From: Pseudomonas fluorescens
GTDB lineage: Bacteria > Pseudomonadota > Gammaproteobacteria > Pseudomonadales > Pseudomonadaceae
DNA length: 64,000 nucleotides
Direction: 5' to 3'
Assembly: GCF_900636825.1 (NCBI RefSeq)
Contig: NZ_LR134318.1
Location: 5,813,501 to 5,877,500 of the forward strand
How positions within the stretch are numbered: position 1 is the stretch's first letter; each line of letters opens with the position of its first letter. The translations under genes and the position numbers were made by a program. Below the pieces are notes generated by a model. The model saw nothing but the letters and a program-made list of their open reading frames with translations. It was not told the DNA's origin and searched no databases. This document shows, piece by piece, positions 34,287 through 43,303 of this stretch.

Positions 34287-35192
34287 ATGACCCTCGAACG
34301 CGAAGCCGCCGCCAACACTGCCAAGGTCCTGTCCGAAGCGCTGCCTTATATCCGACGCTACGTCGGCAAGACCCTGGTGATCAAATACGGCGGCAACGCG
34401 ATGGAAAGCGAGGAGCTGAAAACCGGCTTCGCCCGCGACATCGTGCTGATGAAAGCCGTGGGCATCAACCCGGTGGTCGTACACGGTGGCGGCCCGCAGA
34501 TCGGTGATCTGCTCAAGCGCCTGTCGATCGAAAGCCATTTCGTCGACGGCATGCGCGTCACCGACGCGGCGACCATGGATGTCGTTGAAATGGTACTTGG
34601 CGGGCAGGTCAACAAGAGCATCGTCAACCTGATCAACCGCCACGGCGGCAGCGCCATCGGCCTGACCGGTAAAGACGCCGGGCTGATTCGTGCGAAGAAA
34701 CTCACCGTTTCCCGCCAGACCCCGGAAATGACCCAGCCGGAAATCATCGACATCGGCCACGTCGGCGAGGTGGTTGGCATCAACACCGAACTGCTGAACC
34801 TGCTGGTCAAAGGCAACTTCATCCCGGTGATTGCGCCTATCGGCGTCGGTGAGAACGGCGAGTCGTACAACATCAACGCTGACCTGGTGGCCGGTAAAGT
34901 TGCCGAAGCGTTGAAAGCCGAGAAGCTGATGCTGCTGACCAACATCGCCGGCCTGATGGATAAATCGGGCACCGTGCTGACCGGCCTGAGCACACAGCAG
35001 GTCGACGACCTGATCGCTGACGGCACGATCTACGGCGGTATGCTGCCGAAGATTCGTTGTGCATTGGAAGCGGTTCAGGGCGGCGTGGGCAGTTCGTTGA
35101 TCATCGACGGCCGTGTACCGAACGCGATTCTGCTGGAAATCTTCACCGACACCGGTGTGGGCACGCTGATCAGCAATCGCAAGCGTCCTTGA
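34287..35192 (+). CDS. argB: Acetylglutamate kinase
   Basis: 301 residues, amino-acid kinase family. It phosphorylates N-acetylglutamate, the second step of arginine synthesis and typically the arginine-feedback point in pseudomonads. KYGGNAM and VVHGGGPQI are the nucleotide and substrate loops. The N-terminal helix (AANTAKVLSEALPYIRRY) is the extension found in arginine-sensitive hexameric NAGKs. GGAG lies six bases upstream. Cotranscription with algC is likely given the 17-base spacing. Confidence 0.96.
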   Translation: MTLEREAAANTAKVLSEALPYIRRYVGKTLVIKYGGNAMESEELKTGFARDIVLMKAVGINPVVVHGGGPQIGDLLKRLSIESHFVDGMRVTDAATMDVVEMVLGGQVNKSIVNLINRHGGSAIGLTGKDAGLIRAKKLTVSRQTPEMTQPEIIDIGHVGEVVGINTELLNLLVKGNFIPVIAPIGVGENGESYNINADLVAGKVAEALKAEKLMLLTNIAGLMDKSGTVLTGLSTQQVDDLIADGTIYGGMLPKIRCALEAVQGGVGSSLIIDGRVPNAILLEIFTDTGVGTLISNRKRP

Positions 35193-35209
35193 TCGCTAAT
35201 CGCTGAAGC

Positions 35210-35296
35210 AAAAGATCGCAGCCTTCGGCAGCTCCTACAGGGATTTCGCACATTGAGAAATCCCTGTAGGAGCTGCCGCAGGCTGCGATCTTTTTT
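35210..35296. repeat. REP doublet
   Basis: Tail-to-tail pair (AAAGATCGCAGCCTTCGGC... and ...GCCGCAGGCTGCGATCTTTT) between argB and the small zinc-ribbon gene. Confidence 0.9.
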
Positions 35297-35396
35297 ATGC
35301 GCGCGAGAATCGCCTTACGCAACACAGCGAAACGTCCGACATCGCATCAGAACAAATCCCCTTAGGATCTTCCACTTATCCACCGGAGATCTTCCC

Positions 35397-35609
35397 ATGC
35401 AAAAAGACAGCGTACCTTACGGCAGCGACGTTTCGGCAGGCACCTACGAGTGTGCCGACTGTGGCCGCGCGTACTCCAATCAGTCGAAAAGCTCGCTTCC
35501 ACCCTGCCCGGACTACCAACCCGGCACTCACGTGCTCAATGGCTGGAATATCTTGAGCGGTCAGGGCGATGCGACGGCAGATCCGTACCCCGCGCAGTCT
35601 GCCAACTAG
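35397..35609 (+). CDS. Small zinc-ribbon-like protein, unknown function
   Basis: 70 residues. A CADCG knuckle and a later PPCPDY give three Cys (CxxC plus C), resembling half of a rubredoxin/zinc-ribbon, followed by a Gly/Asp-rich tail. I recognise the pattern as a short pseudomonad hypothetical but cannot name a function. The start is ATG 35397 with CCGGAGA nine bases upstream; the longer in-frame start lies inside the REP element and is rejected. A strong terminator follows, supporting a real monocistronic gene. Confidence 0.75.
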   Translation: MQKDSVPYGSDVSAGTYECADCGRAYSNQSKSSLPPCPDYQPGTHVLNGWNILSGQGDATADPYPAQSAN

Positions 35610-35618
35610 CCGAAGACA

Positions 35619-35657
35619 AAAAGACCCCGCTCAGCCGAACCGAGCGGGGTCTTTTTT
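35619..35657 (+). terminator. Strong rho-independent terminator
   Basis: Ten-base-pair stem GACCCCGCTC/GAGCGGGGTC with A-rich left flank and T6 on the right, ten bases after the zinc-ribbon stop. Confidence 0.92.
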
Positions 35658-35667
35658 GCCTGCCCCC

Positions 35668-35750
35668 CTGTAGGAGCTGCCGCAGGCTGCGATCTTTTGA
35701 TCTTTCGACGGCAAAAATCAAGAGATCGCAGCCTTCGGCAGCTCCTACAG
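35668..35750. repeat. REP doublet
   Basis: Inverted REP pair between the zinc-ribbon terminator and the convergent pyrE 3' end; the arms differ slightly (GCCGCAGG against CCTTCGGC). Confidence 0.9.
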
Positions 35751-35759
35751 AAAGGGGGA

Positions 35760-36404
35760 TCAGACGCCGAACTGTGCGCGGTAGGCTTCGACGGCTGGCA
35801 GATGTTGCTTGAGCTGCGGATCGTCGGCGAGAAATTCCAGCACCTGGTTCAGCGAAACGATGCTGATTACCGGGATACCAAAGTCACGCTCCACTTCCTG
35901 AATCGCCGACAACTCGCCATTGCCACGTTCCTGACGGTTCAGCGCGATCAGCACACCGGCGGCCTTGGCGCCATCCTGCGAGGCAATGATCTGCATTACT
36001 TCACGAATCGCGGTACCAGCGGTGATCACGTCGTCGATGATCAGCACATCGCCAGTCAACGGCGCGCCGACCAGGCTGCCGCCTTCGCCGTGAGCCTTGG
36101 CTTCCTTGCGATTGAAGCACCATGGCAGGTCACGGTCGTGATGCTCGGCCAGCGCGACCGCGGTGGTCGCTGCCAACGGAATACCTTTGTAAGCCGGGCC
36201 AAACAGAACGTCGAAGGGAATGCCGCTTTCGGCGATGGCTGCCGCGTAGAAACGCCCCAGCTGCGCCAGGGCCGAGCCCGAATTGAACAGGCCGGCGTTG
36301 AAGAAGTAGGGACTGGTGCGCCCGGACTTCAGGGTGAACTCACCGAAGCGCAAAACGCCGCGATCGATGGCAAAACGAATGAAATCGCGCTGATACGCTT
36401 GCAT
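35760..36404 (-). CDS. pyrE: Orotate phosphoribosyltransferase
   Basis: 214 residues, matching Pseudomonas PyrE. It converts orotate and PRPP to OMP in pyrimidine synthesis. The PRPP loop is LIIDDVITAGTA and the PYFFNAGLF segment is typical. ATG 36404 starts the conserved MQAYQRDFIRFAI; the codon at 36425 adds seven unlikely residues. The ribosome site is weak (GGGG). It is divergent from crc with an 82-bp spacer. Confidence 0.96.
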   Translation of the reverse strand: MQAYQRDFIRFAIDRGVLRFGEFTLKSGRTSPYFFNAGLFNSGSALAQLGRFYAAAIAESGIPFDVLFGPAYKGIPLAATTAVALAEHHDRDLPWCFNRKEAKAHGEGGSLVGAPLTGDVLIIDDVITAGTAIREVMQIIASQDGAKAAGVLIALNRQERGNGELSAIQEVERDFGIPVISIVSLNQVLEFLADDPQLKQHLPAVEAYRAQFGV

Positions 36405-36431
36405 GAAAAAAACCCCAAATACCACGGATTT

Positions 36432-36464
36432 AGCTAATTAGCTTGACGCCGTGTATCATACACG
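36432..36464. promoter_or_regulatory. Two palindromes in the pyrE-crc divergent spacer
   Basis: AGCTAATTAGCT (36432-36443) and CGTGTAT-C-ATACACG (36450-36464) lie side by side in the 82-bp spacer. The second contains -10-like hexamers on both strands (TATCAT / TATGAT), so overlapping divergent promoters are possible. Confidence 0.4.
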
Positions 36465-36486
36465 CACGCGATTTTTGGGGCCATTT

Positions 36487-37266
36487 ATGCGGATCATCAG
36501 TGTGAACGTCAATGGTATTCAGGCTGCAGTCGAGCGTGGTTTGCTCAGTTGGCTGCAAGCACAGAATGCCGACGTCATCTGCCTGCAGGACACCCGTGCC
36601 TCCGCCTTTGAACTGGATGACCCAGCCTTCCAACTGGATGGCTACTTCCTTTATGCCTGCGATGCTGAAGTCCCCGCCCAAGGTGGCGTGGCTTTGTATT
36701 CGCGGTTGCAACCGAAGGCTGTCATCAGCGGTCTCGGTTTCGAGACGGCCGACCGCTACGGGCGCTACCTGCAAGCAGATTTCGACAAAGTCAGTATTGC
36801 CACCTTGCTGCTTCCTTCGGGGATGAACGGCGATGAGGACTTGAACCAGAAGTTCAAGCTCATGGACGATTTCGGCAAGTACCTGGACAAACAGCGGCGG
36901 AAACGTCGCGAGTACATTTATTGTGGCTCGCTTTACGTAGCGCAGCAGAAGCTCGACATCAAGAACTGGCGCGACAGCCAGCAATCTCCAGGTTTCCTGG
37001 CGCCGGAACGCGCCTGGATGGACGAGATTGTCGGCAACATGGGCTATGTCGATGCGTTGCGTGAAGTCAGCCGCGAAGGCGATCAGTACAGCTGGTGGCC
37101 GGACAACGAACAGGCCGAGATGCTCAATCTGGGCTGGCGCTTCGATTACCAGATCCTGACCCCAGGCCTGCGGCGCTTCGTGCGCAGTGCACGCCTGCCA
37201 CGTCAGCCAAGGTTCTCGCAGCACGCGCCGCTGATCGTTGACTACGACTGGACGCTGACGATCTAA
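36487..37266 (+). CDS. crc: Catabolite repression control protein Crc
   Basis: 259 residues, identical in length to P. aeruginosa Crc. It has the ExoIII/APE endonuclease fold (MRIISVNVNGIQAAVERG start), but the Pseudomonas proteins lack nuclease activity and act with Hfq to stabilise translational repression of catabolic mRNAs at A-rich motifs. ATG 36487 matches the family start; the frame opens at 36451. It is followed by a clear terminator. It may control translation of the catabolic genes in this window (dad, pau, kau), but no Hfq/Crc motif was verified. Confidence 0.95.
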   Translation: MRIISVNVNGIQAAVERGLLSWLQAQNADVICLQDTRASAFELDDPAFQLDGYFLYACDAEVPAQGGVALYSRLQPKAVISGLGFETADRYGRYLQADFDKVSIATLLLPSGMNGDEDLNQKFKLMDDFGKYLDKQRRKRREYIYCGSLYVAQQKLDIKNWRDSQQSPGFLAPERAWMDEIVGNMGYVDALREVSREGDQYSWWPDNEQAEMLNLGWRFDYQILTPGLRRFVRSARLPRQPRFSQHAPLIVDYDWTLTI

Positions 37267-37285
37267 GCGTCCATGTTGCAGATAC

Positions 37286-37315
37286 AAAAAAACCGACAGC
37301 GATGTCGGTTTTTTT
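37286..37315 (+). terminator. Rho-independent terminator after crc
   Basis: ACCGACA-GCGA-TGTCGGT stem with A6 and T7-8 flanks, about 20 bases after the stop; usable in both directions. Confidence 0.9.
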
Positions 37316-37354
37316 GTGGGCGCTCATTCCTACAGGGGAATATGCAATTGGTCG

Positions 37355-37723
37355 TTATTTGATCAATCGCCAGGTAAACGGATAACGATACGGAAAACCT
37401 TCGTTAGCCTTCACACCGCCAATGATCGTCAGCACCAACGCGGCGATAGCCAGCAAGCCGAACAGGAAGAAACCGATAATCAGCAGCATGAGCAGGAAGC
37501 AAATCATCGAGGCAATCGCGACGGTGATCTGAAAATTCAGTGCTTCTTTGCCTTGAGCATCGATGAACGGATCTTTCTCACGCTTCATCTGCCACAGAAT
37601 AAGCGGCCCGATCAGATTGCCGAACGGAATCCAGATCCCCAGCAACGCGGACAAGTGACAAAACATTGCCCACTGACGAACCTCCTGGCTCGGTTTGGGC
37701 AGCAACTCTTGCTCGTCACTCAT
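37355..37723 (-). CDS. DUF4870 small membrane protein
   Basis: 122 residues with three hydrophobic segments: FCHLSALLGIWIPFGNLIGPLILW, a central TVAIASMICFLLMLLIIGFFL, and LAIAALVLTIIGGVKA. The KDPFIDAQGKEALNFQ loop is the DUF4870 (Tic20-like) hallmark. Function unknown. AAGGAGG lies just upstream of ATG 37723; a GTG at 37726 is too close to it. It lies 25 bases upstream of the rph coding end on the same strand and probably forms the tail of the rph transcript. Confidence 0.85.
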   Translation of the reverse strand: MSDEQELLPKPSQEVRQWAMFCHLSALLGIWIPFGNLIGPLILWQMKREKDPFIDAQGKEALNFQITVAIASMICFLLMLLIIGFFLFGLLAIAALVLTIIGGVKANEGFPYRYPFTWRLIK

Positions 37724-37748
37724 CACATCCTCCTTGTGGTCAAGAACT

Positions 37749-38471
37749 TCAGTCGGCCAATGCAGCCTTTTGCAGTGCGAAGATTTCGTTCATGCCTTTT
37801 TTCGCCAGTTCGAGCATGGCATTCAGCTCTTCCGGCTGGAACGGCGCGCCTTCGGCGGTGCCCTGCACTTCGATGAAACCACCGCTACTGGTCATCACGA
37901 CGTTGAGGTCGGTCTCGGCTGCGGAGTCTTCAAGATAGTCCAGATCCAGCACCGGCTCGCCCTGATACATGCCGACCGACACCGCGCCGATCATTTGCTT
38001 GAGCGGGTCGCCGCCTTTAAGGCCGCCGCGCTTCTTGATCACTTTCAACGCGTCGACCAGTGCAACCATGGCGCCGGTGATGGAAGCGGTGCGGGTGCCG
38101 CCGTCTGCCTGGATCACGTCGCAGTCGACATACAGCGTCACGTCGCCCAGCTTGGACATGTCGAGCGCGGCGCGCAGCGAACGGCCGATCAGACGCTGAA
38201 TCTCAAGAGTACGGCCGCCCTGCTTGCCACGGCTCGCCTCACGCTGGTTACGCTCGCCGGTGGCGCGCGGCAGCATGCCGTATTCGGCCGTCAACCAACC
38301 CTGGCCCTGGCCTTTCAGGAAGCGCGGCACACCGTTTTCGACGCTGACGGTGCAGATGACTTTGGTATCACCGAATTCGACCAGTACGGATCCCTCGGCG
38401 TGTTTGGTGTAGTTGCGGGTGATGCGGATCGAGCGGAGCTGATCGGCAACGCGACCACTTGGACGTTTCAT
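37749..38471 (-). CDS. rph: Ribonuclease PH
   Basis: 240 residues, full length. Phosphorolytic 3'-5' exoribonuclease that trims tRNA precursors. MKRPSGR start, the phosphate-site segment around GERNQREASRGKQGGRTLEIQ, and the DCDVIQADGGTRTASI core are conserved. ATG 38471 with AGGG upstream fits the family; the frame to 38525 is rejected. It is divergent from yicC. Confidence 0.96.
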   Translation of the reverse strand: MKRPSGRVADQLRSIRITRNYTKHAEGSVLVEFGDTKVICTVSVENGVPRFLKGQGQGWLTAEYGMLPRATGERNQREASRGKQGGRTLEIQRLIGRSLRAALDMSKLGDVTLYVDCDVIQADGGTRTASITGAMVALVDALKVIKKRGGLKGGDPLKQMIGAVSVGMYQGEPVLDLDYLEDSAAETDLNVVMTSSGGFIEVQGTAEGAPFQPEELNAMLELAKKGMNEIFALQKAALAD

Positions 38472-38741
38472 AGGGATACCCTGTACTGAGGACGGAAAAC
38501 TGCCGAGCATTATAGAGCGCTGCACCGCGAGTGGGCACTGGTTAAAACTGCCGCCCGACGACCGAAGGCGCTGAACCGCCCATAACCGACGGGCTGCAGC
38601 GCTTTGTCACACCGTGTGTTTGGGCGCATTCGCCGCACTGCGCTACAATCCTGCGCCTTTGCTGCCAGTCGGCTTAAATTCACTGATATCGAGCCCGCGA
38701 GACTGCCGTTTCGCGCCGATCTGCATTGCGAGGTCACCGCC

Positions 38742-39605
38742 ATGGTGCACAGCATGACCGCTTTCGCCCGCGTCGAAAAAGCCGGCGTCCAGGGCACCCT
38801 GAGCTGGGAACTGCGCTCGGTCAACAGCCGCTATCTGGAGCCGCACCTGCGCCTGCCGGAATCCTTTCGCGACCTCGAAGGCGCCGTGCGTGAAGCGCTG
38901 CGCCAGGGACTGTCGCGGGGCAAACTGGAATGCACCCTGCGATTCACTGAAGAAAGCACTGGCAAGACGCTGCAAATCGATCGCGAGCGCGCAGCACAGC
39001 TGGTCGCCGCCGCTGAGACCGTTGCCGGCCTGATCAAAAACCCTGCGGCGCTGAATCCGCTGGAAGTGCTGGCCTGGCCCGGCGTGCTGGTTGGCGATGC
39101 GAGTGACCCGCAGGCGTTGAACGCCGAAGCACTGGCGCTGTTCAACCTAGGCCTCAAGGAGTTGAAAGCCGGTCGTGAGCGCGAAGGCGCGGAACTGGCC
39201 CGGTTGATCAACGAGCGCCTGACATCCATCGAAGAAGACGTCGTGACCCTGCGTGAACTGGTGCCGCAAATGCTCGCCACCCAGCGCCAGAAAATCCTCG
39301 ACCGCTTCACCGACATGAAAGCCGAGCTGGACCCACAGCGCCTGGAACAGGAAATGGTCATCCTCGCGCAAAAGAGCGATGTGGCCGAAGAACTGGATCG
39401 CCTGAGCACCCACATCATCGAAGTGCGCCGGGTGCTCAAATCCGGCGGCGCGGCCGGTCGCCGCCTCGACTTCCTGATGCAGGAACTCAACCGCGAAGCC
39501 AACACACTGGGCTCCAAAGCCTTCGATCCGCGCAGCACCCAAGCCGCCGTCAACCTCAAGGTGTTGATCGAGCAGATGCGCGAACAAGTGCAGAATATTG
39601 AGTAA
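38742..39605 (+). CDS. yicC: YicC-family endoribonuclease
   Basis: 287 residues. The YicC-like N-terminal domain (MVHSMTAFARVE, SVNSRYLEPHLRLPE) and DUF1732 C-terminal domain (LDFLMQELNREANTLGSKA) are both complete. E. coli YicC is described as an endoribonuclease acting on small RNAs such as RyhB. ATG 38742 is chosen for GAGG eight bases upstream and the family start. gmk begins 12 bases after the stop; the yicC-gmk pair is widely conserved. Confidence 0.93.
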   Translation: MVHSMTAFARVEKAGVQGTLSWELRSVNSRYLEPHLRLPESFRDLEGAVREALRQGLSRGKLECTLRFTEESTGKTLQIDRERAAQLVAAAETVAGLIKNPAALNPLEVLAWPGVLVGDASDPQALNAEALALFNLGLKELKAGREREGAELARLINERLTSIEEDVVTLRELVPQMLATQRQKILDRFTDMKAELDPQRLEQEMVILAQKSDVAEELDRLSTHIIEVRRVLKSGGAAGRRLDFLMQELNREANTLGSKAFDPRSTQAAVNLKVLIEQMREQVQNIE

Positions 39606-39617
39606 GGCAACCCCGAC

Positions 39618-40238
39618 ATGACCCACAGCACTGGCACCCTGTACATCATTTCCGCCCCTTCGGGCGCGGGCAAGAGCAGCCTGGTCAAGGCACTGACCGA
39701 CGCCAGGCCGGAGATCCGCGTTTCGGTTTCGCACACCACCCGGGCCATGCGTCCGGGGGAAGTGGACGGCGTGAACTATCACTTCGTCTCACGCGAAGCG
39801 TTCGTGAAGATGGGCGAACACGGTGATTTTCTGGAGCGCGCCGAAGTCTTCGGCAATCTCTATGGCACCTCGCAAAGCCACCTGCAGCAAACCCTCGACG
39901 CCGGCCACGACCTGATCCTGGAAATCGACTGGCAAGGCGCGGAACAGGTGCGCAAGCTTATGCCGCAGGCGCGTTCGATTTTCATTCTTCCGCCTTCGCT
40001 GCAAGCGCTGCACCAGCGCCTGACCAATCGCGGCCAGGACAGCGACGAGATCATTGACGGGCGCATGCGTGAAGCCGTCAGCGAGATGAGCCATTACGTC
40101 GACTATGACTACCTGATCATCAATGACGATTTCGCCCACGCACTGGACGATCTGAAGGCGATTTTTCGCGCCAATCAGCTGATCCAGAAGCGTCAGCAGC
40201 AGCTTCACGGCAAATTGCTGGCTGAACTGCTCGGTTAA
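39618..40238 (+). CDS. gmk: Guanylate kinase
   Basis: 206 residues. P-loop APSGAGKSSLV (about 13-23), GMP-binding SHTTRAMRPGEVDGVNYHF, and lid region NRGQDSDEII. It phosphorylates GMP to GDP and so feeds the GTP pool used by SpoT. Directly downstream of yicC and followed, after 167 bases, by rpoZ. Confidence 0.97.
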   Translation: MTHSTGTLYIISAPSGAGKSSLVKALTDARPEIRVSVSHTTRAMRPGEVDGVNYHFVSREAFVKMGEHGDFLERAEVFGNLYGTSQSHLQQTLDAGHDLILEIDWQGAEQVRKLMPQARSIFILPPSLQALHQRLTNRGQDSDEIIDGRMREAVSEMSHYVDYDYLIINDDFAHALDDLKAIFRANQLIQKRQQQLHGKLLAELLG

Positions 40239-40405
40239 TCAGTACTTCCCAAAATGCCTGCAAGCGCTTTACATTGGTGCTTGCAGCGCGTTGAAGGGCT
40301 TGGTTAAAAAATCAGCGCTTCCCTAATCGCTGGTGATTTTTTAAACTGTTGAGTCCGCTCGCCCAACCGGGCAGCGCGCATCTTGCATTCGCTCCGAGGA
40401 ATACC

Positions 40406-40669
40406 ATGGCCCGCGTAACCGTTGAAGACTGCCTAGAACACGTGGATAACCGCTTTGAGCTGGTCATGCTCTCTACCAAGCGTGCCCGTCAACTGGCCAC
40501 CGGCGGCAAAGAGCCACTGGTCCAGTGGGAAAACGACAAACCGACCGTAGTCGCCCTGCGTGAAATCGCTGAAGGCCTGATGAGCTACGAGTTCATCGCT
40601 GAGCAGGAAATCGTCCACGAAGATCCAGTCTTCGCTGCGTTCGAGGACGAGTCCAACGAGGCCGTCTAA
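40406..40669 (+). CDS. rpoZ: RNA polymerase omega subunit
   Basis: 87 residues, MARVTVEDCLEHVDNRFELV start and the RARQLATGG helix that embraces the beta' C-terminus. CGAGGA precedes ATG 40406; the in-frame start at 40349 lies in the gmk-rpoZ spacer and is rejected. Omega contributes to ppGpp site 1, in keeping with spoT next door. Confidence 0.97.
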   Translation: MARVTVEDCLEHVDNRFELVMLSTKRARQLATGGKEPLVQWENDKPTVVALREIAEGLMSYEFIAEQEIVHEDPVFAAFEDESNEAV

Positions 40670-40726
40670 GCCTATGCCTGGTCGACGTAGCACGGCGCGG
40701 GAACCCAGCTTGCGGCAGGAGTCATC

Positions 40727-42832
40727 ATGCCGAGCATAGACGCCCTCGCCGATCGCTTATCGACCTACCTCGGCAACGACCAGGTCAACCTGGTCCGCCG
40801 AGCGTATTTCTACGCCGAACAAGCCCATGACGGTCAACGCCGTCGTAGCGGCGAGGCGTACGTCACGCATCCTCTTGCCGTGGCCAATATCCTTGCCGAC
40901 ATGCACATGGATCATCAGAGCCTGATGGCCGCGATGCTGCATGACGTGATCGAAGACACCGGTATCGCCAAGGAAGCGCTGCAAGCGCAGTTCGGCGAGA
41001 CCGTGGCCGAACTGGTCGACGGGGTCAGCAAACTGACCCAGATGAACTTCGAGACCAAGGCCGAAGCACAAGCCGAAAACTTCCAGAAAATGGCCATGGC
41101 CATGGCGCGCGACATTCGCGTGATCCTGGTCAAACTCGCCGACCGTCTGCACAACATGCGCACGCTGGAAGTGCTGTCCGGCGAAAAACGCCGGCGCATC
41201 GCCAAGGAAACCCTCGAAATCTACGCGCCCATTGCCAACCGGCTGGGCATGCATGCGATCCGCATCGAGTTCGAAGACCTCGGTTTCAAGGCCATGCACC
41301 CGATGCGTTCCGCGCGGATCTACCAGGCAGTCAAACGCGCCCGGGGCAACCGCAAGGAAATCGTCAACAAGATCGAAGAATCCCTTGGCCATTGCCTCGC
41401 CATCGACGGCATTCAGGGCGAAGTCAGCGGTCGCCAGAAACATCTTTACGGCATCTACAAGAAAATGCGCGGCAAGCGTCGGGCCTTTAACGAGATCATG
41501 GATGTTTACGCATTCCGGATCATCGTCGACAAGGTCGATACCTGTTACCGCGTGCTGGGTGCTGTGCATAATTTGTACAAGCCGTTGCCGGGGCGCTTCA
41601 AGGATTACATTGCCATTCCCAAGGCCAACGGCTATCAGTCGCTGCACACCACGCTGTTCGGCATGCACGGGGTACCGATCGAGATCCAGATCCGCACCCG
41701 CGAAATGGAAGAGATGGCCAACAACGGCATCGCCGCCCATTGGCTGTACAAATCCAGCGGCGACGAACAGCCGAAAGGCACTCACGCTCGCGCCCGCCAG
41801 TGGGTCAAGGGCGTACTGGAAATGCAGCAACGCGCCGGCAACTCGCTGGAATTCATTGAAAGCGTGAAGATCGACCTGTTCCCGGACGAGGTCTACGTAT
41901 TCACGCCCAAAGGCCGGATCATGGAGCTGCCGAAAGGCTCCACGGCGGTCGACTTTGCCTACGCCGTGCACACCGACGTCGGCAACAGCTGCATCGCCTG
42001 CCGGATCAACCGTCGTCTCGCACCGCTGTCCGAACCGCTGCAAAGCGGTTCCACGGTCGAGATCGTCAGCGCTCCCGGCGCACGGCCGAATCCGGCGTGG
42101 CTCAACTTCGTGGTCACCGGCAAGGCGCGCACGCACATCCGCCATGCGCTGAAATTGCAGCGGCGCTCGGAGTCCATCAGCCTAGGCGAACGCCTGCTGA
42201 ACAAGGTACTCAACGGCTTCGACAGCTCGCTGGAGAAGATCCCGGCCGAACGCGTCAAAGCGATGCTCACCGAATACCGTCTCGAACTGATCGAAGACTT
42301 GCTCGAAGACATCGGCCTGGGCAATCGCATGGCCTATGTAGTCGCCCGCCGTCTGCTCGGCGAAGGCGAACAACTGCCAAGTCCGGAAGGCCCGCTGGCG
42401 ATTCGCGGCACCGAAGGTCTGGTTCTCAGCTACGCCAAATGCTGCACGCCGATTCCGGGCGACCCGATTGTCGGTCACCTGTCGGCTGGCAAAGGCATGG
42501 TCGTGCACCTGGACAACTGCCGCAACATCAGCGAAATCCGCCACAACCCGGAAAAATGCATCCAGCTCTCCTGGGCCAAGGATGTCACCGGCGAATTCAA
42601 TGTCGAACTGCGCGTCGAGCTGGAGCACCAGCGCGGCCTGATCGCCCTTCTGGCCAGTAGCGTCAACGCAGCCGACGGCAATATCGAGAAAATCAGCATG
42701 GACGAACGCGATGGTCGCATCAGCGTTGTCCAGTTGGTGGTCAGCGTCCACGACCGTGTGCACCTGGCCCGCGTGATCAAGAAACTGCGCGCCTTGACCG
42801 GGGTGATCCGCATCACCCGCATGCGTGCCTGA
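40727..42832 (+). CDS. spoT: Bifunctional (p)ppGpp synthetase/hydrolase SpoT
   Basis: 701 residues. N-terminal HD hydrolase domain with HDVIEDT (near 65-72), synthetase domain with FRIIVD and GYQSLHTTLFG, TGS domain (DEVYVFTPKG, VDFAYAVHTDVG), helical/zinc-finger region with CCTPIPGDPI, and C-terminal ACT domain. The HD signature is intact, so hydrolysis is expected. AGGAG lies five bases before the ATG. Part of gmk-rpoZ-spoT-rid. Confidence 0.97.
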   Translation: MPSIDALADRLSTYLGNDQVNLVRRAYFYAEQAHDGQRRRSGEAYVTHPLAVANILADMHMDHQSLMAAMLHDVIEDTGIAKEALQAQFGETVAELVDGVSKLTQMNFETKAEAQAENFQKMAMAMARDIRVILVKLADRLHNMRTLEVLSGEKRRRIAKETLEIYAPIANRLGMHAIRIEFEDLGFKAMHPMRSARIYQAVKRARGNRKEIVNKIEESLGHCLAIDGIQGEVSGRQKHLYGIYKKMRGKRRAFNEIMDVYAFRIIVDKVDTCYRVLGAVHNLYKPLPGRFKDYIAIPKANGYQSLHTTLFGMHGVPIEIQIRTREMEEMANNGIAAHWLYKSSGDEQPKGTHARARQWVKGVLEMQQRAGNSLEFIESVKIDLFPDEVYVFTPKGRIMELPKGSTAVDFAYAVHTDVGNSCIACRINRRLAPLSEPLQSGSTVEIVSAPGARPNPAWLNFVVTGKARTHIRHALKLQRRSESISLGERLLNKVLNGFDSSLEKIPAERVKAMLTEYRLELIEDLLEDIGLGNRMAYVVARRLLGEGEQLPSPEGPLAIRGTEGLVLSYAKCCTPIPGDPIVGHLSAGKGMVVHLDNCRNISEIRHNPEKCIQLSWAKDVTGEFNVELRVELEHQRGLIALLASSVNAADGNIEKISMDERDGRISVVQLVVSVHDRVHLARVIKKLRALTGVIRITRMRA

Positions 42833-42856
42833 GCCCACTCTTACAAGGAGTCCTAC

Positions 42857-43237
42857 ATGACCAAGACTGTTATCACCAGCGACAAGGCCCCGGCCGCCAT
42901 CGGCACTTACTCCCAGGCGATCAAGGCTGGCAACACCGTCTACATGTCGGGTCAGATTCCTCTGGACCCAAAAACCATGGAGCTGGTTGAAGGCTTCGAA
43001 GCTCAGACCGTCCAGGTGTTCGAGAACCTTAAAGCCGTAGCCGAAGCTGCGGGCGGTTCGTTCAAGGACATCGTCAAACTGAACATCTTCCTCACCGACC
43101 TGAGCCACTTCGCCAAGGTCAACGAGATCATGGGCAAATACTTCGACCAGCCCTACCCTGCCCGCGCCGCCATCGGCGTAGCCGCCCTGCCAAAGGGTTC
43201 GCAGGTTGAAATGGATGCCATTCTGGTCATCGAGTGA
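42857..43237 (+). CDS. ridA: RidA enamine/imine deaminase
   Basis: 126 residues, canonical RidA (TSDKAPAAIGTYSQAIKAGN, then YPARAAIGVAALPKG carrying the catalytic Arg). It hydrolyses 2-aminoacrylate-type intermediates released by PLP enzymes. AAGGAG lies seven bases upstream of the ATG. It lies 24 bases after spoT, the usual gammaproteobacterial arrangement. It is closer to archetypal RidA than the paralogue in the dad operon. Confidence 0.95.
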   Translation: MTKTVITSDKAPAAIGTYSQAIKAGNTVYMSGQIPLDPKTMELVEGFEAQTVQVFENLKAVAEAAGGSFKDIVKLNIFLTDLSHFAKVNEIMGKYFDQPYPARAAIGVAALPKGSQVEMDAILVIE

Positions 43238-43303
43238 TGCGCACGGCGCGGCCCCTAATGCCGCGCCGACTGCTGCAAGAAAAGGTTTTGAAAGGATTTC
43301 ACC

